Source: Rhizobium pisi
Lineage (GTDB): Bacteria; Pseudomonadota; Alphaproteobacteria; Rhizobiales; Rhizobiaceae
DNA: 64,000 nt
NCBI RefSeq assembly: GCF_003938655.1
Contig: NZ_RJJT01000006.1
Location: forward strand, 62,001-126,000
Direction of reading: 5' to 3'
Shown: in pieces, positions 58,514 through 64,000 of the stretch
Numbering within the stretch: the first letter of the stretch is position 1
How the letters are laid out: every line of letters begins with the position of its first letter
Made by a program: the position numbers and the translations under genes
The notes under the pieces: generated by a model
Told to the model about the DNA's origin: nothing
Databases searched by the model: none
What the model saw: the letters and a program-made list of their open reading frames with translations, nothing else

Positions 58514-59347
58514 TCAGATATCGGCGCCGATGACCTGGTCCATATTGCGCGACGGCTCGGAACAACCAGCCTCGCCAACAACCTTGGCCGGAACGCCCGC
58601 GACCGTCTTCTTGGGCGGCACCGCCTTCAGGACGACGGAACCGGCGGCGACGCGCGAGCAGTAGCCGATTTCGATATTGCCGAGAATCTTCGCGCCGGCG
58701 CCGATCATGACGCCGCTGCCGATCTTCGGATGGCGGTCGGCGCCCTCCTTGCCGGTGCCGCCGAGCGTGACCCCGTGCAGGATCGAGACGTTGTCGCCGA
58801 TAACGGCCGTCTCGCCGACGACGAGGCCGGTCGCATGATCAAGGAAGATGCCTTTGCCGATGCGGGCGGCCGGATTGATGTCGGTCTGGAAGACGCTGGA
58901 GGAGCGGCTCTGCAGATAGAGCGCGAAATCACGCCGGCCGCGGTTCAGCAGCCAATGGGCCAGACGATGCGTCTGCAGCGCATGGAAGCCCTTGAAATAG
59001 AGCACCGCCTCCATGAAACGCAGGCAGGCGGGATCACGGTCGTAGATGGCCTGGATGTCGACGCGCAGGATCGAGCCCCACTCCGGCCAGTCGAAGAGCA
59101 TTTCCTCGAAGGTCTGGCGAAGCAGGTTCGCCTGCATATCTGGATGGTCGAGACGTTCGCAGATGCGATGAATGACGCATTCCTCGAGCGAATGGTAGTT
59201 GATCACCGTCGAGTAGAGGAAGGCGGCGAGAACCGGGTCACTTTCGGCTGCGATCCTTGCTTCCTCGCGCAGGCTGTCCCAGATGGGATCCATCACCTTC
59301 ACGGGATGGCCTGTCTCAAAAGCACGAATGTCTGTCTTTGCGACCAT
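58514..59347 (-). CDS. cysE: Serine O-acetyltransferase
   Basis: 277 residues from ATG 59347 (MVAKTDIRAFETGHPV). The helical N-terminal domain (EEARIAAESDPVLAAFLYS) and the hexapeptide-repeat domain with IFLDHATGLVVGETAVIGDN and GGTGKEGADRHPKIGSG are typical. It makes O-acetylserine for cysteine synthesis. The C-terminal extension after GVPAKVVG could bind cysteine synthase. Confidence 0.96.
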   Translation of the reverse strand: MVAKTDIRAFETGHPVKVMDPIWDSLREEARIAAESDPVLAAFLYSTVINYHSLEECVIHRICERLDHPDMQANLLRQTFEEMLFDWPEWGSILRVDIQAIYDRDPACLRFMEAVLYFKGFHALQTHRLAHWLLNRGRRDFALYLQSRSSSVFQTDINPAARIGKGIFLDHATGLVVGETAVIGDNVSILHGVTLGGTGKEGADRHPKIGSGVMIGAGAKILGNIEIGYCSRVAAGSVVLKAVPPKKTVAGVPAKVVGEAGCSEPSRNMDQVIGADI

Positions 59348-59475
59348 CGCCGCTCTCCTCGCTGCCTTCAGGAATGCCGTTTTCGGAATGCCGATATATA
59401 GAGGAAAACGCCAATAACATAAATGGGTGCCATCGCCATGGTTTTTTAGCATGGCTTTTCGGCTTCACGATGATG

Positions 59476-60261
59476 TCACCGCTTGGCGACCCTCGCATAG
59501 AAGGCCAGCACCGCCTGCTTGAAAACCTTGTCGCCGACCGCGAGCATGTGATCGCGGCCCGGAATATCGAGAGCTTCGGCATTGGGCATCAGCGCCGCCA
59601 ATTCCTGCGGCGAGCCGGCAATATCGTCCTTGGTGCCGACACCGATCAGCGTCGGCATGTCGAGTTTGCCCATATCCGAGCGGGCGACAAGATCGCGCGA
59701 GCCGTGGATGCAGTCGGCAAGGGCGATGCGGTCACTCTTCGTCTGCTCTGCGAAGGCACGGAACATGCGGCCGCGGGCATGCGTCACCTCATCGAGCGAG
59801 GGAGCGAGCAGCGCATCGGCAATCGGATCCCAGTCGCCGACGCCATCGGTCATGCCGATGCCGAGGCCGCCGAGCACCAGCGAACGGACGCGATGCGGAT
59901 TGGCGAGCGCTGCAAAGACGGAAATGCGCGCGCCCATGGAATAGCCCATGACATTGGCTTCCGGGATGCCGAGATGGTCGAGCAGCGCTATTGCATCGCC
60001 GGCCATGACCCAAGGACGATAGGCTTGCGCATCGTGCGGCTTGTCGCTTGCGCCGTGGCCGCGATTGTCGATGGCGATCACCCGATAACCGGCATCACCC
60101 AGCGTCTTCAGCCAACCCGGATGCACCCAGTTGACGTTTGCCGTCGAGGCAAAGCCGTGGATCAACAGCACTGGCACACCGGACGGGTCGCCCTCGTCGA
60201 AAAAGGCAAGCCGCAATCCGTCATGGGTGAAGCTTGAAAATGCAGGCGTATTCAGGTTCAT
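59476..60261 (-). CDS. Alpha/beta-fold hydrolase
   Basis: 261 residues from ATG 60261 (MNLNTPAFSSFTHDGLRL). Oxyanion VLLIHGFAST, nucleophile GYSMGARIS, acid in GTKDDIAGS and histidine in IPGRDHMLAVGD give a complete triad. Substrate unknown. It diverges from the zinc-finger gene at 60407 across 145 bases. Confidence 0.88.
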   Translation of the reverse strand: MNLNTPAFSSFTHDGLRLAFFDEGDPSGVPVLLIHGFASTANVNWVHPGWLKTLGDAGYRVIAIDNRGHGASDKPHDAQAYRPWVMAGDAIALLDHLGIPEANVMGYSMGARISVFAALANPHRVRSLVLGGLGIGMTDGVGDWDPIADALLAPSLDEVTHARGRMFRAFAEQTKSDRIALADCIHGSRDLVARSDMGKLDMPTLIGVGTKDDIAGSPQELAALMPNAEALDIPGRDHMLAVGDKVFKQAVLAFYARVAKR

Positions 60262-60406
60262 CGGACCTTCCTTTTTGGCGCGACCATAATCGAGGCGCCT
60301 GTCAGCGTGAAGCCAAAAACTGTGGCTGGCACAGCGCTTTGGCTCTACACATTTGCGACGAAGGCTTATAAGGTCCGCGCACGTTTCAAAGCATTCGGAG
60401 AGCGAC

Positions 60407-60652
60407 ATGGCCGGCCACAACATTCCCCACTTCCAGAACGACGGCGGTCACCGCGTCATCGAGGTCGGCGTCAAGGAATTCATGTGCACCGGCGCTTCGG
60501 CTCCCTTCGACCATCCGCACATCTTCATCGACATGGGCGACGACAACGAGAAAGTCTGCTCCTACTGCTCGACGCTCTATCGCTTCAATTCCGCGCTCAA
60601 GCCGAGCCAGACCAATCCGGCCGGCTGCGTTTTCCACGTAAAGGCGGCCTGA
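60407..60652 (+). CDS. Zinc-finger CHCC protein (NDUFS6-like)
   Basis: 81 residues from ATG 60407 with GGAGAG upstream. The pattern IEVGVKEFMCTGASAPFDHPH ... VCSYCSTLYRF gives the Cys-His-Cys-Cys zinc site of the zf-CHCC family, the bacterial counterpart of complex I subunit NDUFS6. It may be an accessory subunit of alphaproteobacterial complex I. Confidence 0.9.
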   Translation: MAGHNIPHFQNDGGHRVIEVGVKEFMCTGASAPFDHPHIFIDMGDDNEKVCSYCSTLYRFNSALKPSQTNPAGCVFHVKAA

Positions 60653-60679
60653 CCCGTCCAACTCGGGATCGGACGGACA

Positions 60680-61834
60680 ATGCCGGTCGAACATGCCGCC
60701 ATCATTGGCGCCGGGATATCAGGGCTGACCGCTGCCCTTTCGCTTTCGCGGCGTGGCATCAGCTCTGATATCTTCGAGCAGGCGGGCGAACTCACCGAAG
60801 TCGGCGCCGGATTGCAGGTATCGCCGAACGCCTCCCGCATCCTTGCCGAACTCGGCATCCTGGAAGGGCTTTCGAAAGTCTGGCTGGAACCGGACGCGAT
60901 CGGGCTGATATCGGGCAGTTCGCTCCGCCAGCTCGCGGCCGTTCCGGCAGGCAATTTCGCGCGCGAGCGCTGGGGCGCTCCCTATGGCGTCCTGCATCGC
61001 ACCACGTTGCAGAAGGCCCTTCTGGCCGCCGTCGAGGCCGATCCGCTCTGCCGGCTTCATCTCGGCGTACGGATGGAGACGAGCCTGCCGTCATTCGAGC
61101 GCGCCGCCGATCTCGTCATCGGGGCGGACGGCGTGTGGTCGAAGCTCCGGCCATCCATTTCCGGCAGCCCCTCGCCGCGCTTTTCCGGCAATGTCGCCTA
61201 CCGCTTCACCATTGCCGAAGACGAGGCGCCCGGTTTTCTCGACCGGGCAAGCGTTTCCGCCTTCCTCGGCGGGGCGGCGCATCTCGTCTCCTATCCGTTG
61301 AAAGAGACCCGCAGCTTCAACATGGTGGCGATCACCGCCGGCAACCTTGCGCCGCAGGCCTGGCAAAGCGAACCGACGGAAGCGCAGCGCGCGCAGTTGC
61401 GGGCGCGCCTTTCCGGCTGGAACGCCGCGATCCTCTCATTGTTCGAAAGACAGGGGAAATTGACGTTCTGGCCGCTGTTTGAAACCACTGCAGGCGCGTG
61501 GCAGGACGGCCGCAAGACGGTTCTGATCGGCGACGCTGCACATGCGATGATGCCCTTTGCCGCACAGGGAGCGGCCATGGCGATCGAAGACGCCTACGAG
61601 CTTGCCGCATTTCTTTCCGATCGTCCCGTTGCGGAAGCGTTGGCGCTCTTCGAAAGACATCGCGCGCCACGCATTGCAAGGCTCCGCCAGCGCGGCGCCT
61701 TCAACCGGTTCGCCTATCATGCGAAGGGACCGATCCGGATCGGCCGCGATCTCGTGCTCGGCCTCAAGCCGCCGCAAAGTCTCGCGGCGGATCTCGACTG
61801 GATCTACGGCTATCGCGCCGTCCATCTGCCGTAA
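60680..61834 (+). CDS. FAD-dependent monooxygenase (UbiH/salicylate-hydroxylase type)
   Basis: 384 residues. N-terminal Rossmann motif AAIIGAGISGLTAALSLSRR, the DG motif ADLVIGADGVWSKLR and the GD motif VLIGDAAHAMMPFAAQGAAM define a group A flavoprotein hydroxylase. The aromatic substrate is unknown. It begins 27 bases after the zinc-finger gene and is probably cotranscribed. Confidence 0.92.
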   Translation: MPVEHAAIIGAGISGLTAALSLSRRGISSDIFEQAGELTEVGAGLQVSPNASRILAELGILEGLSKVWLEPDAIGLISGSSLRQLAAVPAGNFARERWGAPYGVLHRTTLQKALLAAVEADPLCRLHLGVRMETSLPSFERAADLVIGADGVWSKLRPSISGSPSPRFSGNVAYRFTIAEDEAPGFLDRASVSAFLGGAAHLVSYPLKETRSFNMVAITAGNLAPQAWQSEPTEAQRAQLRARLSGWNAAILSLFERQGKLTFWPLFETTAGAWQDGRKTVLIGDAAHAMMPFAAQGAAMAIEDAYELAAFLSDRPVAEALALFERHRAPRIARLRQRGAFNRFAYHAKGPIRIGRDLVLGLKPPQSLAADLDWIYGYRAVHLP

Positions 61835-61859
61835 GATGCGACAGGCGACGCCTCCCTTC

Positions 61860-63050
61860 TCAGGCGAGACTTGCAGCTGCAAAACCGCGCTCGATATCGG
61901 CCTTGAGGTCGGCCACATCCTCGATGCCGATCTGCAGGCGGATGACCGGGCCCTCAGTCGGGGCCTTGGCAACCTTGCGGTCATTGAGATTGGCGTGCAG
62001 CGCGAGGCTTTCAAAGCCGCCCCAGGAATAGCCGAGACCGAAAATCCGGAGCGCGTCGAGGAAGGCATGCGCCTTTGCCTTGAATTTCTCGGGCTGGTCT
62101 GCGGCAAGCACAAAGGAAAAGATGCCGCTCGCGCCCTTGAAATCGCGTTTCCAGATGGCGTGAGAGGGAAAACTCGGAAGAGCCGGGTGCAGCACGCGGG
62201 CGACATCCTCCCTGCCCTCCAGCCATTCCGCAATATGAAGCGCGCTTTCGTAGTGTCGCTCGAGGCGCAGCCCCATGGTGCGCAGTCCGCGCAGGATCTG
62301 GTAGGCATCGTCGGGTGCGCCGCAGATGCCGAGCGCACCGTTGGCGTCCTTCAACCTCGGCCAGTGCTCGGCATTGGCCGAAGCCGTCCCGAGCAGGATA
62401 TCGGAATGGCCGGAGGGATATTTCGTCGACGCGTGTATGGAGATGTCGACTCCGTGATCGAGCGGCCTGAAATAGAGCGGCGTCGCCCAGGTATTGTCCA
62501 TCATGACGACGGCGCCGTGGCGGTGCGCAACCGCCGAGATCGCCGGAATATCCTGCATTTCGAAAGTATTGGAGCCGGGAGCCTCGGTGTGGACGAGCTT
62601 CGTGTTCGGCCGGAACAGCGTCTCGATGCCGGCGCCGATCGCCGGATCGTAATACTCCACCTCGACGCCGAGACGCTTCAGCATTGTATCGCAGAAATGG
62701 CGCGTCGGGCCGTAAACCGAATCGACGACGAGCGCATGATCGCCGGCGGCAACGAAACCCAGGAACGGAATGGTGACGGCCGCCAGCCCCGAGGGCACGA
62801 GGATCGTGCCGGCCGAACCTTCGAGTGCATCGATCGCCTCGCAGAGCGCGTCCGTGGTCGGTGTGCCGCGCGTCCCGTATGTATATTTCTGCGCGTGCGT
62901 CTCCATCGTCCGCGCATTCGGAAACAGCACCGTTGAAGCATGCACGACCGGCGGGTTGACAAAGCCGTGATAGTCGAACGGGTCATTGCCGATATGGGTC
63001 AGGCGGGTGTTGATGCCGGCATTCTGCAGCAAGCTGTCTTTGTCTTTCAT
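61860..63050 (-). CDS. metC: Cystathionine beta-lyase
   Basis: 396 residues. YGTRGTPTTDALCEAI, PSGLAAVTIPFL and the PLP lysine in HASTKYPSGHSD define the Cys/Met metabolism PLP family; the position next to aapJ is the Rhizobium metC arrangement. It splits cystathionine into homocysteine, pyruvate and ammonia. A cystathionine gamma-type activity cannot be excluded from sequence alone. Confidence 0.93.
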   Translation of the reverse strand: MKDKDSLLQNAGINTRLTHIGNDPFDYHGFVNPPVVHASTVLFPNARTMETHAQKYTYGTRGTPTTDALCEAIDALEGSAGTILVPSGLAAVTIPFLGFVAAGDHALVVDSVYGPTRHFCDTMLKRLGVEVEYYDPAIGAGIETLFRPNTKLVHTEAPGSNTFEMQDIPAISAVAHRHGAVVMMDNTWATPLYFRPLDHGVDISIHASTKYPSGHSDILLGTASANAEHWPRLKDANGALGICGAPDDAYQILRGLRTMGLRLERHYESALHIAEWLEGREDVARVLHPALPSFPSHAIWKRDFKGASGIFSFVLAADQPEKFKAKAHAFLDALRIFGLGYSWGGFESLALHANLNDRKVAKAPTEGPVIRLQIGIEDVADLKADIERGFAAASLA

Positions 63051-63410
63051 GTCGGAAATAGCCTTTGGCGAAGGGTCGCGAAACCAAACCTTTGGACGCC
63101 TCGCCGTTTCCGGTCAACCCCTTGAAGGCTGGTTGCCGGTGACGTCGGGGACGATGGATTTTTCGATTTTCGCGTTATTTTTCCGCAACTGGACGCCTAT
63201 TTCATAGCCAATCGCCCATGAATGCAGCCCAATCTACCAAAATGCTGAATTTTGCCGCAATTATTGATGGCGACACTTGACCATAGTGACATTTGCGACT
63301 GTGATAGACCTACTCGCGCCGGGAGGGTGTCGAGGGACATGGGGGCGGCAGGTTTTTCCGCCGGAACTCCCCACAAGAAAATATAAGACAACGGAAAAGG
63401 TTGGGAAAAA
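63051..63410. other. 360-bp divergent promoter region between metC and aapJ
   Basis: No gene seen. A possible sigma-70 promoter for aapJ is TTGACC (63277-63282), 17 bases, TGTGAT (63300-63305). AapJ is known to respond to nitrogen status in rhizobia, but I could not locate a clear NtrC site. Confidence 0.5.
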
Positions 63411-64000
63411 ATGAAGAACAAGCTTCTGTCCGCCGCTCTCGGCGCAGCAGTTTTGGCACTTGGCGCCTCGGCCGCCTCGGCCACAACTCTCGGAGACGTC
63501 AAGGCGAAGGGTTTCGTGCAATGCGGCGTCAATACCGGCCTTCTGGGTTTCGCACAGCCTGATGCTTCCGGCAATTGGGCCGGCTTCGACGTCGACTTCT
63601 GCAAGGCCGTCGCTTCCGCCGTCTTCGGCGATCCGACCAAGGTGAAATACACGCCCCTATCGGCAAAGGATCGTTTCCCGGCACTGCAGTCCGGCGAAAT
63701 CGATATCCTGTCGCGCAACACCACCTGGTCGATCAACCGCGATACCGCGCTCGGCTTCAACTTCCGCCCGGTCACCTATTACGACGGTCAGGGCTTCATG
63801 GTTCGCAAGAGCCTGAACGTGAAGTCGGCACTGGAACTCTCGGGCGCCGCCATCTGCGTACAATCGGGCACGACCACCGAACTGAACCTCGCCGACTATT
63901 TCAAGGCGAACAACCTTCAGTACAATCCGGTCGTCTTCGAGAAGCTCGAAGAAGTCAACGCCGCCTATGATTCCGGTCGTTGCGACGTCTACACGACCGG
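63411..64000 (+). CDS. aapJ: General L-amino acid ABC transporter binding protein AapJ (5' part)
   Basis: Starts at ATG 63411 and runs off the window without a stop (about 196 codons). A signal peptide MKNKLLSAALGAAVLALGAS... ends near SASA before TTLGDVKAKG. GFVQCGVNTGLLGFAQPDAS, WAGFDVDFCKAVASAVFGD and LSAKDRFPALQSGEIDILSR match AapJ closely. It is the periplasmic receptor of the broad-range Aap amino acid importer, important in nodules; aapQMP should follow beyond the window. Confidence 0.96.
   Translation, partial: MKNKLLSAALGAAVLALGASAASATTLGDVKAKGFVQCGVNTGLLGFAQPDASGNWAGFDVDFCKAVASAVFGDPTKVKYTPLSAKDRFPALQSGEIDILSRNTTWSINRDTALGFNFRPVTYYDGQGFMVRKSLNVKSALELSGAAICVQSGTTTELNLADYFKANNLQYNPVVFEKLEEVNAAYDSGRCDVYTT

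Overview
The window is a contiguous piece of an alphaproteobacterial chromosome, almost certainly from Rhizobium (R. etli/leguminosarum group). The basis is the gene orders dusB-ntrB-ntrC-ntrY-ntrX-dat-hfq, pdhA-pdhB-pdhC...lpdA-lipA, rpsB-tsf-pyrH-frr-uppS-cdsA-rseP-bamA-lpxD-fabZ-lpxA-lpxI-lpxB / gltA / comEC-lexA, and metC divergent from aapJ, together with GC-rich coding sequence. Species is inferred, not proven. I found no tRNA, rRNA, CRISPR, insertion sequence or prophage genes.

Layout. 1-8573 (minus): nitrogen two-component cluster dusB-ntrBC-ntrYX, then a D-amino-acid transaminase and the first codons of hfq. 8716-10427 (plus): ispDF and a CinA C-terminal (PncC) protein. 10438-13540: ratA and lipA, separated by a compositionally unusual insert (P-loop kinase-like gene, AT-rich gap, methyltransferase). 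13682-20885 (minus): two small GlsB-type membrane proteins, lpdA, a GNAT and an SGNH hydrolase, then pdhCBA, so lipoate synthesis lies next to the lipoate-using pyruvate dehydrogenase. 21030-24642 (minus): ftsB-like, eno, kdsA, VOC protein. 24820-27275: betI divergent from a choX-like binding protein and an alpha/beta hydrolase. 27657-32370: lexA with a clear SOS box, comEC convergent to it, and gltA.

32486-45605 (minus) is a long envelope and translation block: lpxB, lpxI, lpxA, fabZ, lpxD (lipid A), bamA (outer-membrane assembly), rseP, cdsA and uppS (phospholipid and undecaprenyl precursors), frr, pyrH, tsf, rpsB. 45825-50212 (minus) holds a compact four-gene operon of poorly understood function: TelA-like protein, a lipoprotein fusing a substrate-binding domain to a VWA domain, an XpaC-like membrane protein, and a second binding protein with a Tat-like signal. 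It is the best candidate here for an undescribed system. 50412-54323: eipB, ridA-like, GDPD, FemAB-like and HIT genes. 54397-57256: clpA-clpS. 57528-61834: phasin, DUF3126, cysE, hydrolase, zinc-finger protein, FAD monooxygenase. 61860-64000: metC and the truncated aapJ.

Most of the window is ordinary core genome. The unusual material is concentrated in the TelA/VWA/XpaC operon, the lipA-ratA insert, the orphan choX-hydrolase pair, the pdh operon passengers and several intergenic palindromes and repeats.
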